DNA from: Capsicum annuum
Taxonomy: Eukaryota > Streptophyta > Magnoliopsida > Solanales > Solanaceae
Reading direction: 5' to 3'
DNA: 64,000 nt
Assembly (NCBI RefSeq): GCF_002878395.1
Contig: NC_061121.1
Span: forward strand, 46,147,748 to 46,211,747
Part shown: positions 35,165 through 47,420 of the stretch, piece by piece
Layout of the letters: each line of letters begins with the position of its first letter
Position numbering within the stretch: position 1 is the first letter of the stretch
Position numbers and translations under genes: made by a program
The notes under the pieces: model-generated
What the model saw: only the letters and a program-made list of their open reading frames with translations
Databases searched by the model: none
What the model was told of the DNA's origin: nothing

Positions 35165-38100
35165 ATGCCTCCTTATCGAACTAACTCCCGTAAAAATGAT
35201 AATTAGCCACCTCAGCCCGTAGATCCTTTGAATAAGAATGTGTCACATGCAGAATTTTGGGCTGCCTTTCAAGTGCTAGCCCAAGCTGTGACACCTAATT
35301 TTTAGGGAAACCGTCAGCCTGCAGCCCTACTTCAGCAAGACAGGGACTTAGCTACAGCCAGAATTCGAGATTTTATGAGAATAAACCCGCCGAAGTTCTT
35401 TGGGTCGAAGGCAGGTGAGGACTCATAGTTTTATCTAGATGAGGTGAAAAATATTACCCGAATTATGCATGTTTCTAAAGAGGAGAGTGTAGAATTGGCA
35501 TCCTATAGGCTGAAGGATGTTGCTTATGATTGGATAGTGATGTGGAAGAAAAATAGAGGGGAGAATACAGCTCCCATAACTTGGCAGATATTTCAGAATG
35601 CGTTCTTAGACAAGTTCTTCCCACATGAGATAAGGGAAGCCAAGATAGAAGAGTTTATAAACCTGAGGCAAGGCTCAATGACAGTGAAGGAGTATTGCCT
35701 CAAGTTCAACCAGTTGTCTAAGTATACCCCTGATCAGATGGCTGAACCTAGGTCAAGCATGAGTAAGTTTGTGACCGGTGTGTCTGGGTTGGTAGTTAAA
35801 AGAGTGTAGGACTGCTATGCTCATTGGAGACATGGATCTTCCTAGATTGATGATGTATGCTCAGCAGATTGAGAAAGAAAAGATCAAAGAAAGAGAGAGA
35901 GTAAATAAGAAGGCTAGAACAGGGCAGTTTGATTATGGTCAGAATAGGTCTGGAGGGGGAAATCGTTCGCAATCTCAAAATCGTTCATCTATGCCTGCAC
36001 CTTCTTCAGCCAATGCTCCTGCACCCAAAAATAGGTAGGAACAGTAGGGTAAGTCTTCTATGTTCAGATCTCATAATAGTATGAGTGGGAAGCCTAATCA
36101 TCCCCAATGTGCTAAGTGTGGTAAGAATCATGGAGGTGAATATTTGTGGGGTCAGAAAGGTTGTTATGGTTGTGGCCAGGTGGGTCACATAATCAAATAA
36201 TGCCCACATACTAGATAGGGGAATAGAGATATTCGTCCTCAGACTCAGGTTAATAGTGCACCAGCTCCTCTAGGTCGCCCATTCCCTCTTCAGGGCGCAT
36301 CATCCAGTACCGGTGGCGGTCAGCGCTAGAATCGATTCTACGCTTTACCATCCCATCAAGAGCAGGAAGATTCGTCAGATGTTGTTACTGGTATGCTTCG
36401 TGTCTTTCATCTTGATGTTTATGTGTTGTTAGACCCTGGGTTAAGTTTCTCTTATGTGACCCCATTAGTTGCAGTCAATTTTGAGATAAGTTCTGAAAAA
36501 ATTCCTGAGCCCTACTTGGATTCTACTCCTGTAGGTGAGTCAGTTGTTGCCAAACAGATATATAAAAAGTGTCCTATCACTATTCTTCATAAAGTCATGT
36601 TAGCAGACCTGATATAGTTAGACATGGTTGATTTTGATCTTATTCTGGGTGTGGATTGGCTTCATTCTTGTTATGCTTCTATAGATTGTCGCACCCGAGT
36701 GGTGAAGTTTTAGTTTCCATATGAGCCAGCTTTTGAGTGTTCAGGTAATTTAGTGTTTCCCAAGAGTCATTTCATATCTTATCTTAAGGCCAGAAAGTTG
36801 ATACCCAAAGGTTACATTTATCATCTAGTTCGAGTTAAAGACACTAAGTTTGAGACTCCAACAATTCAGTTTGTCCGAGTGGTCAATGAGTTTCCTGATG
36901 TTTTTCCAGAAGATCTCCTAGGGGTACCTCCTGATAGAGAGATAGAATTCGGTATTGACTTTCTCCCAAATACTCAGCCTATTTCTATCCCTCCATATTG
37001 TATGGCTCCCGGAGAGCTTAAGGAGTTTAAAAAGCAACTCAAGGATCTTTTAGATAAAGGTTTCATAAGGCCTAGTGTTTCTTCATGAGGCGCTCCTTTC
37101 CTATTTGTGCGAAAGAAAGATGGTTCTTGTGAATGTGCATTGACTATCATCAGCTAAAAAGGTTACAGTCAAGAATAAATGTCCTTTTCCTAGAATTGAT
37201 GACTTATTTGATCAACTCCAAGGTATAAGTTATTTTTCAAAGATAGACCTTAGATTCGGCTATCATCAGCTTAAAGTAAGGGAATGTGATATTCCAAAAA
37301 TAGCTTTCAGAACCCGTTATGGTGATTTTGAGTTTCTAGTCATGTCTTTTGGGCTGATTAATGCTCCAACAGCTTTTATGGACCTTATGAACCAAGTGTT
37401 CAAATAATATATAGACATATTTGTCATAGTATTCATAGATGATATCCTTGTGTATTCCCGTAGTGAGGATGACCATGTAGATCATCTTAGAATTATCTTG
37501 CAAACTCTTAGAGATCATCAATTGTTTGCCAAATTCAGCAAGTGTGAATTTTGGCTAAGATAAGTAGCCTTTCTCGGTTATATTATTTTTGCCGATGGCA
37601 TTAGAGTCGATCCTCAAAAGACAGAGGTTGTAAGAAATTAGCCTAGACCTATCTCTCCGTCAGACATTAGGAGTTTCTTGGGCTTAGCAGGCTATTATCG
37701 TCATTTAGTTGAAGGTTTCTCATCTATTTCATCCCCTATGTCTAGGCTGACCCAAAAAAAGTTAAATTTCAGTGGTCAGATTCCTGCGAGAAGGGTTTTC
37801 AGGAGTTGAAAACTCGACTTACTTCAGCCCTAGTTCTAGCATTACCTGATGGTACAGATAACTTTGTTATTTATTGTAATGCCTCTAGAGTTGGTTTGGG
37901 TTATGTGTTGATGCAGAGAGGTAAGTTCATAGCCTATGCCTCTAGACAGTTGAAGCCTCACGAAAAGAATTATCCAACCCATGATCTAGAATTAGTTATT
38001 GTGGTGTTTGCTTTGAAAATCTAGAGACACTATCTGTATGGTGTTCATGTTGATGTATTCATAGACCATAAGAGCCTGCAGTATGTGTTTACTTAGAGGG

Positions 38101-39858
38101 AGTTGAATCTTCATCAGAGAAGGTGGTTGGAGTTATTGAAGGATTACGACATAAGTGTGTTGTATCATTTGGGCAAGGCCAATATAGTGGCAGACGCCCT
38201 TAGTAGATTGTCTATGAGCAGTATTGTGCATGTGGAGAATGATAAGAAAAATTTGGACTGGGAAGTTCATCGTTTGGCTAGATTGGGTGTTAGGTTGGTT
38301 GATTCAGCTAAAGGGAATGTTTGGGTTCAGAGTAGTTCCTAATCTTCCCTAGTTTCGGAAGTAAAGGAGAAGCAAGACATGGATTCTAGTTTGGTCAAAC
38401 TGAAAGAGCCAGTGAGAGACCATAAGGTGAAGGTTTTCTCCCAAAAGGGAGATGGCATATTGAGATATCAAAATAGGTTGTGTGTGCCTGGTGTTGATGA
38501 GTTGAGACAGAATTATGGCTAAAGCACACGGTGCACGTTATTCTATTCATCCTGGTGCTACCAAGATATACCACGACTTACGGAAAATCTATTGGAGGAA
38601 TGGTATGAAAAGAGATATAGCGGAGTTCATGGCTAAATGTGCAACTTGTCAACAAGTTAAGGTAGAGCACCAAAGGCTTGGTGGTACGTTGCAAGAGTTT
38701 GGTATCCCCACTTGAAAGTGAGAAGAGGTGAATATGGACTTTGTGACTGGTTTACCCCATTCACATCGTCATCATGATTCGGTTTGGGTTATTGTAGACA
38801 GATTAACTAAGTCAGTGTATTTCTTGCCAGTTCACACATCTTATACAACTGAGAATTATGCTAAGTTGTATATCCGAGAGTTAGTCAAATTGTATGGAGT
38901 TCCCTTGTCTATCATTTCTAATAGGGGTACTCAATTCACTTCCCAGTTTTGGAGAGCCTTTCAGAAGGGTCTTGGTACCCATGTCCACCTTAGTTCAGCT
39001 TTTCACCCTCAGACAAATGGTTAGGCAAAGAGGACCATCCAAACTCTAGAAAATATTTTAAGGGCATGTGCTCTTGATTTCAAAGGTAGTTGGGATGAGC
39101 ATTTGCCATTGATTGAGTTCGCTTATAATAATAGTTATCATTCTAGCATTCAGATGGCCCCATTTGAGGCTCTTTATGGGAGGAGATGTAGATCACCCAT
39201 AGGTTGGTTTGAGGTAGGTGAGGCCGCTTTGCTAGGGCCCGCTATAAGGTACGAATCTATGGAGAAAGTTAAGTTGATTAGGGAAAGATTGAAAATAGCC
39301 CAGAGTCACCAAAAATCCTATGCAGATGTGAGAAAAAGAGGCCTCGAGTTTGAGGTTGGTAATTCAGTGTATCTGAAAATTTCACCCATAAAAGGGGTGA
39401 AGAGATTCAGCAAAAAGGGGAAGCTTAGTCCCCGGTATGTTGGCCCTTATAAAATTCTTAGTCATATTGGGAAAGTAGCTTATGAACTTGAATTGCCCGT
39501 AGACTTATCAGTCGTTCATCCTGTATTCCACGTCTCTATGCTTAAGAAGAGTATCGGTGACTCCACTGCTGTAGTTTCTTTAGAAAACTCAGATATTCAG
39601 AACAATCTTTCTTACGAAGAGATTCCAGTTGAGATTTTAGATCATCAAATCCATAGACTAAGAAACAAAAAAGTTCCCTTGGTCAAAGTTCTATGGCGGA
39701 ATCAGTCTGTTGAGAGTGTCACTTGGGAAGCAGAAGCAGATATGCGAGCCAAGTACCCTCACATTTTCTCCGCAAACTTAGATTTTGCCGAAGATAATAC
39801 TCTTCCTTGGTTCAGTTCTTTTCTAATCATATTCAACTATATAGTTGTCCATATGTAA
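35165..39858 (+). pseudogene. Gypsy gag-pol, decayed
   Basis: The frame starts MPPYRTNSRKND at 35165 and breaks at TAG 35204. Gag capsid (35444-35809: VELASYRLKDVAYDWIVMWK) and a CCHC knuckle (CYGCGQVGHIIK, about 36160-36200) follow. Protease motif VYVLLDPGLSFSYVTPLVA is at about 36412-36465. Reverse transcriptase runs about 36860-37600 with [15 protein letters not shown]. RNase H is at about 37850-38050 ([20 protein letters not shown]). Integrase has its zinc-binding N-domain at 38520-38680 and core at 38730-39060, where the second catalytic Asp reads Asn (IISNRGTQF). A C-terminal chromodomain ([18 protein letters not shown]) is at about 39690-39745, so it is a chromovirus of the Tekay/Del type. 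At least 14 nonsense codons and several frameshifts make it inactive. Confidence 0.9.
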
Positions 39859-39996
39859 GTTCATGCACTCACAGAATTACTCAGAAGCTCAGAACGATTT
39901 AGATTCAATTTATTTCAGCTATGTATGGTATCATATATTCTCATATCCCTTAGAAATTTCAGCTTAACTAGCCATATTCGAGGATGAATGTTCCCA

Positions 39997-40008
39997 AGGA
40001 GGAGATAT
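39997..40008 (+). promoter_or_regulatory. Gypsy polypurine tract
   Basis: AAGGAGGAGATA directly precedes the TG of the 3' LTR at 40009; it would prime plus-strand synthesis. Confidence 0.8.
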
Positions 40009-42376
40009 TGTAATACCTCAAACTTTTCCTAGATTAAACTCATTCTAAAAATGTCGAGGATTATCTTCTTTGATGAATGATGTTTATCTCATTTGGAATT
40101 CTTTAGATATAAACTTTTCATTGCGTAGGAAATTGAATTAGCTTTCCAATGATATAAAATTCGCCTAAATCCGATAACCGGGTAAGAATTTATGGCTATT
40201 TTAAGTTCCTATCGTAAAACACCATCATTTGGACCCTTAGCGCATCACAGAGCCGTGTAAAATCCTGATTGTCATTTTTCAGTGGCCCTCCGGGATAGCA
40301 CCGCATTGCAGAGAGGGCCAATTTCCTGCTTGGCAATTTTCAGTGAGACCTCACGATATTGGCACGTCGCGTCAGTGGATAAAATGATAAAACTAAAGGG
40401 CTCCATGATTGTGGCGCGTCGCAGAGGAAGTCCAGTTCCCATTCGTCCCTTTCCAGTGAGCCAGCGCGATAGTGGCGCATCACGGTGGCTATCCAGTTTG
40501 AAAAAATGTATGTTTTCCAGTTTTGTATAAAAGTTTAAGGAGGACATTTTGGTAAATCTCCCAGCCCCTAATCCGTCCTAAACAATGAATTAAACCCCTC
40601 CAAAGCACTTTACATCCACTTTTCATCAAATTTCTCTCAAGCAAAACCTTAGTTCATCAAACTTCCTCCCCAAGAAATCCAAATTTCTCCATCAATTCTC
40701 CAAGACAATTTAAGATTAAGAATCCCCAATTCAAGAACTCTAAGAAGACATCTCCAAAACATCAATAAGGATCCAAGATTCAAGTTTTAACATCTAGATC
40801 ATCAATTGAGGTATGTGGGGTATGGACAAAGATAATCCTTTCATCCTTGTGCCTAAAGCTTGTTTTAAATTCAACTTTTACTGAAGTTTATGTGATTCTC
40901 CATGAAATTCAAATTAGGGTTTATAGCCATTATTGTTATTTACAAGGTTATGATATTCCCAATGATTTAGAAGTTGCATTCTAGGATTTTGTTCATATTT
41001 TCATGCATAATGCTGAAATTTCCAGATTTTATGATGAATATAAATGCTTATATTATTACGCATGAATTTTAAGATGTTTAACATGAGATTGATGCATGGG
41101 TGATTATGCCCTAATTAAGATTGCTATTTCAAGATTATTTGTACTATGAGCACCCTCAGATAAGATTATTCTCAGATTTTGATAAAGATTTGACATTTTG
41201 GTCCTAAGCTAAGATAAAAAATCCACTTTGTTCATATAACTTGAGATTTAACCTTGTGCTATTTTTTAAGTGGATTTCATAAGATTTTGAGCATAAGAGT
41301 GGGAGTAGTATTTAGCACCGAGATGGATAAGTTACTACGATTTCATACCCCAGAACTACGTGCCACCGTAGGATTAAGATTATTCCCACTTCTACGTAGA
41401 TGACTCAGATTGTGATCAATTAAGATAAGAAGTTCTATTCCGATGGCAAGGGTAGAATAGCCCTACCTAACGGGGGCCAGACGTGGGACTCCATGGGTGC
41501 TCACATAGTGTATGTCGGTTAGAAGAACCTCCTAATGAGATGTCCCCTACTCTTAAAACAGGTTATTGGCGTAAAGCCTTAAGATAAAAACATGTATTTT
41601 GAAAGATATGGTTTTAAGATTCTTAAAGTCTTGAGATGAAGTACTCCCTTTACAAATTTCTAAGATAAAGTAGCAGCTTTCAGAAAGAATAGATTTTAGA
41701 ACTGAATGTAATGGCTCATAAGATTTATATTATATGCTTTATGGATTATGATTTATGATTTATTTTATATTTTAGATTACTCAAGCCCATGTGAGTCATT
41801 TACATTTAGCATGCATGTTTTTTTATATAAATTGTGATGATATTGTTTACTTATTGCACTCACCCCTATATACTTAGTACATCATCAAAGTACTAATCCA
41901 CATATACGTCTATGTGTTACATTATCTTATAATGTAGGTTCAGGTGCTCAGTCTCAGCAGTGTGAGTGATCTTCGAGTATCTTATCTACATCCCTGCAGT
42001 TGGTGAGTCCTCATAGTTGGGGGACTTATTTATTCATACTTTCAGTTTATTAGTAGATGTTTCCTTATTCATTTCATACAGTTTGAGTCAGCTGGGGCCT
42101 GTCCTTGTGACTCTCTAGATTCAGATAGTAGAGGCTTGTCAAACTACTAAATTCAGCATTAGACTTTTGCTTTAGCATTCAGATTCTTAGTATTGTCTTA
42201 CCAAGATTTGCGAGATTTCTATGCTTTAGATAAGATGTCTGCATTTATTGTGTTTTCATATTCATATTCCCCTATTTTAAGATCCAGACTTTGTAGAAAG
42301 CAGTCAGGGTTAATCAGGACTACTTGTAGTTTAGAGCACTGTGTGGCATCCCGAGAATCAGATTTCGGGCATTACA
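40009..42376 (+). repeat. Gypsy 3' LTR
   Basis: 2368 bp, uninterrupted, ending GGGCATTACA. It gives the unbroken reference for the split 5' LTR. The GC-rich words at 40240-40490 are more eroded than in the 5' copy (for example GCGCATCACAG for GCGCGTCGCGG). Confidence 0.92.
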
Positions 42377-43490
42377 ATATTGGACAACAAACACATGCAG
42401 TGTCGTCCACACTAACTCCAATTTTAGGATCTTCAACCCAAAAAAGAAAGCAGTCCAATGCAAGTGCTTCAGGAGGAGGAAGCAACGTAGCAGAAACACT
42501 TAAGAAGACTCTTGCTCTATTTGAGCACTCTAGTTTAAAATACTTTAGCGTAAAGAGCGATGGTCATTCAACAAACGCCTCATCTCCACTTACACTGCAT
42601 AAGCTGAGCACTTCAAAGATTAACTTATGCGATAATTCGTATTACTCTCCAACATCTCCAGTGATCATGCAAGCTATGGTGATTGATGCCTCATCTATAG
42701 AGGAGCAGCTTGTGAATCTGACAAAGGCAATGAGGGTCTGACCAAATATGTTCAAAATCAAAATGCTTGAATTGATAAGTTGGTGGATAGGATGGATGGC
42801 CTGATAGACGGAGAGTCTAGCCATGCACCTAGGAATGCTCCAGAAGGCCACAAGATCAAGCATCCTATAAAACAAATACCACCTACTAAGAAAGTATAAG
42901 TCTCCTCTGAGAGATTGATCCCGATGGATCAATTGAGAGAGTTCATTGAAGGGATGCTAAAATACAAGATGATATTGTCACCAAGTCTTCCCTGACATAT
43001 GTTAAGCCCCACACGAGAAGGATTGATAGACTCAAAATGTCTGCCGGCTATCAACCCCTCAAATTTCAACAATTTGAGGGTAAAGGAAACCCAAAATAGT
43101 ATGTCACACACTTTTTTGAGACATATAATAATGTCGGAACTTACAGTGACTATCTTGTCAAACAGTTCATTCGTTCCCTAAAGGAAAACGTCTTTGATTG
43201 ATATACTGACCTTGAGCCTAACTCCATAGATAGTTGGGAGCAATTGGAGCATGAGTTCCTAAATTGCTTTTATAGCACAAGGAGTACAGTGAGCACGGTA
43301 GAGCTCATGAATACTCGACAACAAAAGGATGAGCCAGTCATTAACTTCATCAATCGATGGAGAAATACGAGTATAATCTGCAAAGACAGGCTCAGTGAAA
43401 CTTCTGCAATAGATATTTTCATCCAAGGAATGACTGAGAACTTCTCTATATTTTGAAGGCCTTACACCTAAATCTTTTAAATAGTTAGCT
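42377..43490 (+). pseudogene. gag of the outer element, main piece
   Basis: Continues the outer gag after the gypsy insertion. An N-terminal Ser/Thr-rich part (SSTQKRKQSNASASGGGSN) leads to a coiled-coil-like stretch (42700-42800). After several stops comes the retrotransposon gag core at 43200-43456, with WEQLEHEFLNCFYSTRSTVS and QQKDEPVINFINRWRNTSII and ending IDIFIQGMTENFSIF. This is the Retrotrans_gag fold, a capsid protein. No zinc knuckle or pol was found after it; repeats start at about 43640. Stops near 42741, 42898 and 42994 and frame changes make it non-functional. Confidence 0.82.
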
Positions 43491-43639
43491 ACTAGTGCTC
43501 ACGACATAGAATTAAGCATGGCTGCAAGAGGAGATCAATAAATGCCTGTCTGTGAGCCTTACGAAGTTGAAGATATAGAAGACTCTCATAGTGGGGGAAA
43601 GTTTACACCCAAAGATAAGTACAAAGAGGTTATTTATGT

Positions 43640-44800
43640 CTCAGTGCTCCTCAATGCACGAGTCTAAACTGCAAGTTATAACGTTTCTCAATGCATGAGC
43701 TTAAACTACAAGTTACAAAACTCCTCAACGTACAAGTTATAACGTTCCTCAATGCATGAGCTTAAACTACAATTTACAAAACTTCTAAACTTACAAGTCT
43801 AAACTACAAGTTAAATTACTTCGGGAAGCTCGATCTTAAACTACATGTCACAAAAATCTACAAATTTGAGTCAAATTTTCAAGTTGTAACGCTCTTCAAA
43901 TTTGAGCTAAAACTTCAAATCACTATTCAAATTCAAGTCTAATCTTGAAATCATAGAGCTCTTCAAATTTGAGCTAAGTCTTTATGTCATAAAGCTCATC
44001 AAATTATGAGCTAAATTTCAAATTGTGAAGCTCTTCAAATTTAAACAAGTATTCAAGTTAAAATGGTCCTCGAAACATGAGCCTAAACTATATATTATCA
44101 AGATCTTCAAATTTGAGCTAAATGTTACAAAGCTCATCAAATTGTGAGCTAAATTTTTAAATCACAAAGCTCTTCAAATTTGAGCTAAGTACTCAAGTTA
44201 AAATGCTCCTCGAAATACAAGCCTAAACTGTATATCACCAAGCTCTTCAATTTTGAGCTAAATGTTACAAAGCTCATTAAATTGTGAGCTAAATTTTCAA
44301 ATCAAAAAGCTCTTCAAATTTGAGCTAAGTATTCAAGTTTAAATGCTCTTTGAAACATGAGCCTAAACTGTATATCACCAATCTCTTCAAATTTGAGCTA
44401 AGTATTCAAGTCAAAATGCTCCTCAAAATACGAGCCTAAACTGTATATCATCAAGCTCTTCAAATTTAAGATAAATGTTGCAAAGCTCATCAAATCGTGA
44501 GCTAAATTTCCAAATCAAAAAGCTCTTCAAATTTGAGCAAAATCTCCAAGTTGAAATGCTCCTTAAAACACGAGCCTAGACTATATATCACCAAGCTCTT
44601 CAAATTTGAGCTAAGTATGCAAGTTTAAATGCTCCTTGAAACATGAACCTAAACTGTATATCACCAAGCTCTTCAAATTGAACTAAGTATTTAAGTGAAA
44701 ATGCTCTTCGAAACATAAGCTTAAACTGAATGTCGCTAAGCTCTTTAAATTTGAGATAATTCTTCAAGTCTAAACACTCCTTAAGGTACGAGTATAAACT
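43640..44800 (+). repeat. Array 1 of the outer element: AAGCTCTTCAAATTTGAGCT repeats
   Basis: Phrases AAGCTCTTCAAATTTGAGCT, AAGCTCATCAAATTGTGAGC and GCTCCTCGAAACATGAGCCT alternate. The longer unit recurs at about 44038, 44167 and 44307, steps of roughly 130-140 bp. The first 200 bp are a diverged variant (CTCAATGCATGAGCTTAAAC). Confidence 0.85.
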
Positions 44801-45026
44801 ATATGTTTACTCCTGGCCCGCAAGAGTATAAACTGTGTACGGCTAAAAAAAATAGTTCGCTAGATTGTAAACCGCGAAAGAGGTGGCCTAGGCAAAAGTT
44901 AGGACACAAAAAAAAAACTCAACCAGAACTACGTTGTGACTTGATCCTCTTTACTGAGGTAAGTAGGCGCTTGAAATCTCATTCCGATTTTAGTTACATG
45001 AGTGTCAAAAAAATACATGTCCCTTT

Positions 45027-45445
45027 ACACCTTAAGCTGGCCTCTAACGGGTTTATCCTTAAAAGGATATTGAAATTTTCACGCCTTAAGGTGGACAAGA
45101 TTTGTCCTTTTTCACCTTAAGATGGTTTCTTATGTGTTTATCCTTAAAATTTTCCATGCCTCAAGGTAGACAAGATTTGTCCTTTTGCACCTTAAGCTGG
45201 CCTCTAACAGGTTTATCCTTAAAAGGATATCGAAACTTACATGCCTTAAGGTGGACAAGATTTGGCCCTTTATACCTTAAGCTGGCCTCTTACATGTTTA
45301 TCCTTAAAAGTTTCCATGCCTTAAGGTGGATAAGATTTGTCCCTTTGCACCTTAAGCTGGCCTCTCACGAGTTTGTCTTTAAAAGGATATCAAAATTTTT
45401 ATGCCCTAAGGTGGACAAAATCTATCCTTTTGCACCTTAAGTTGA
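45027..45445 (+). repeat. Array 2 of the outer element: alternating 85/75-bp CACCTTAAGCTGG repeats
   Basis: CACCTTAAGCTGGCCTCT-type starts fall at 45028, 45113, 45188, 45273, 45348 and 45433, so the spacing alternates 85, 75, 85, 75, 85. The long form carries AAAAGGATAT, the short form lacks it. This is a dimeric 160-bp higher-order unit. Stops are few, so spurious open frames appear here. Confidence 0.9.
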
Positions 45446-45574
45446 ACATTGAAAAGGGCCCATAATTATAGAAGACCATCGCATAAATGCATTAATAAAA
45501 AGGCCCATACTTAAAGAAGACCATTAGATAAATGCATCGGTGAAAAGGCCCATACTTAAAGAAAATCATTGCAT

Positions 45575-45965
45575 CTTAAAGCAAAATTGGTCGGTCTTAA
45601 GCTGACGGGGTCGAAGTTAAACCCTCACACCTTAAGTTGACGTCTACCATCTTCAAGCAAAATTGGTCGGGTCTTGAGGTGACGAATGCGAAGTTTAAAC
45701 CTCGCACCTTAAGTCGACATCCACCATTTTCAAGCAAAATTGGTAGAGTCTTGAGGTGATGGAGGCAAAATTAAACCCTCGTACCTTAACCCGACGTCTA
45801 TCGTCTTCAAGCAAAATTAGTCAGGGTTTTGAGGTGACGGAGGCGAAGTTAAAATCTCGCACCCTAAGCTGATTGTTGCATAACCACTATCTTGAAGTCA
45901 AAATTGATTGGTCTTAGAGTGTGTGGAGGCGAAGTTAAACTCTTGCACCCTAAGCCGATTATTGC
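45575..45965 (+). repeat. Array 3 of the outer element: 77-bp repeats
   Basis: AAAATTGGTCGG recurs at 45583, 45659, 45736 and 45813 and, diverged, near 45899. The unit includes CTTGAGGTGACGGAGGCGAA and CACCTTAAG(T/C)(T/C)GACGTC. The shared CACCTTAAG word links it to array 2. Confidence 0.88.
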
Positions 45966-46039
45966 ATATTGCTATTTGTTTTAACCCTGCAAAAAAGGGA
46001 GAGACAACAAAAAGTAAAAACACAAATAGAAAGGATGTT

Positions 46040-46760
46040 ACTGTCAGAGTGTTGAGACCTTGAAAGTTGTATATGACCAACTTGGATTGAGACAAGATGC
46101 CTTGATGAGAATAAATCCCTCAAAATCTAATTTGAAGCAATCAAAATACTCTTTGGTAGTGATGGTCCCACATCAAGATATAAATTATTTGGTGAGGTGG
46201 TGCAAATCTGAAATCCTCTATCGGACAACATATAAGATCGACTTCAAAAAATCTTCTAGAACAATCCAAGAAGTGTTAAAATTTAGATTTTGGCATGTTT
46301 TCGAGATCTATAAAATCAAGCGGATCATAATTTTGATACTCCCACATTGAGATATAATTTTTTGGTGACGTCGCATAAATCCGAAATTGTTGATGCATCA
46401 AAACTTAATGCCGATTTCGAAATAACATCTAAAATAATATCGAAAGCATTAAATTATAAATTACAAATATGTTGTAGATCTGTGTATCTAGTTTCACAAG
46501 AATTAAACGGCTTGCAATTTCGTCATTCCTGCTTCAAGATATGAAAATTTTAGTAAAGACGCGCAGATCTGAAATTTTCAGCATGATAAACTTCAAGGCT
46601 ATATTGAAAAAGTTATCAATAATTATATTAATGGAATTTAATGCTAAATTTTTGATATTTTATAGATCTCGAAGTCTACTTTCTAGAATATCAAATGGTT
46701 CATGATTTCGATAATTCTACAATAAGATATGAATTTTCTACCACTAAGATGTTGTGCTGA
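46040..46760 (+). other. Spacer of the outer element, unit-like decayed sequence
   Basis: Three loosely related stretches of about 200 bp each contain an AAGATATAA or AGATATGAA word followed by a TTTGGTGA or GTAAAGACG phrase, then CAAATCTGAAAT-like text (46175, 46345, 46545, 46730). This may be a much older 200-bp repeat. No gene is seen. Confidence 0.45.
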
Positions 46761-46879
46761 AAAATAGTGACGAAAATAAAAGAAAAGTAGGAGGGGGGGA
46801 AATTACCTCAATATTGTCCATGGCTTGAAAACCCCAAAATTGATATTGAAAAAGTGTGGAACCTACATCCTTTATAGAG

Positions 46880-47180
46880 TTGTAGGATGTATGTTTACTT
46901 CTCCAATATAAATTTGAATGGAAGTATTTCCATCTCCAATACAAATTCAAATTGGAGGTTGTTTTCTTCTCCCATACAAATTCAAATTGGAGATTGTTTT
47001 CTTCTCTCATACTAATTCAAATTGGAGGTTGTTTCCTTTTCTAATATAAATTGGAAGAGTTTCCATCTCCAATACAAATTTAAATTGGGATTATTTTTTT
47101 CTCCTATACAAACTCAAATTGAGGGTTGTTTCCTTCTCCAATATAAATTCAAATTGGAAGAGTTTTATTCCTGGTTAAGT
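46880..47180 (+). repeat. Array 4 of the outer element: about 35-bp ACAAATTCAAATTGGAGGTT repeats
   Basis: Copies start at 46941, 46976 and 47011, an exact 35-bp step, with more diverged copies either side (46905, 47075-47170). It ends about 240 bp before the 3' LTR. Confidence 0.88.
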
Positions 47181-47420
47181 AAGGCGGTAAAAAGTTTTTA
47201 AAATCTATTTGGAATGGGATGTCATGCCTCACCAACGGGTCTTACGTGTAGAGATTCATGGAGAAATAAATTTTGAGAGGCAATATCAATATGTAAATTG
47301 CACGGTTCAGCTTTATGGAAATCTTTGAAGCACGAAGGAAGCATGTTAAAATAAATCATACTTCAAGTCTATTCTCAAAAAGATTAAATATCTCGACAAC
47401 TCTTGAAGTAGGGGGCATTT

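Larger units (their letters stand above)
27402..42376 (+). mobile_element. Ty3/gypsy Tekay/Del-like chromovirus, inserted in the outer gag
   Basis: LTRs of about 2.37 kb: the 5' LTR is 27402-34959, itself interrupted at 27504-32698, and the 3' LTR is 40009-42376. Both start TGTAATACC and end GGGCATTACA. Flanks ATGTT (27397-27401) and ATATT (42377-42381) look like a 5-bp target duplication with one mismatch. A Met-tRNA-type binding site (TTTGTATCAGAGCCTAAGG) follows the 5' LTR, and a purine tract AAGGAGGAGATAT precedes the 3' LTR. Domain order is gag, protease, reverse transcriptase, RNase H, integrase, chromodomain. A hand comparison of about 225 bp of the LTRs gives roughly 4-5% difference. 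Confidence 0.92.

Noticed and set aside
40272..40547. Open frames on both strands near the start of the 3' LTR
   Set aside because: They fall in the GC-rich word cluster of the gypsy LTR; the corresponding frames in the 5' LTR (32940-33227) differ.
43640..44800. CRISPR-like regular repeats
   Set aside because: Units are contiguous and diverged, without unique spacers; plant nuclear retroelement interior.
45102..45440. A 112-residue repetitive frame
   Set aside because: Produced by the 85/75-bp tandem array in the outer retroelement; no codon-like conservation between units.
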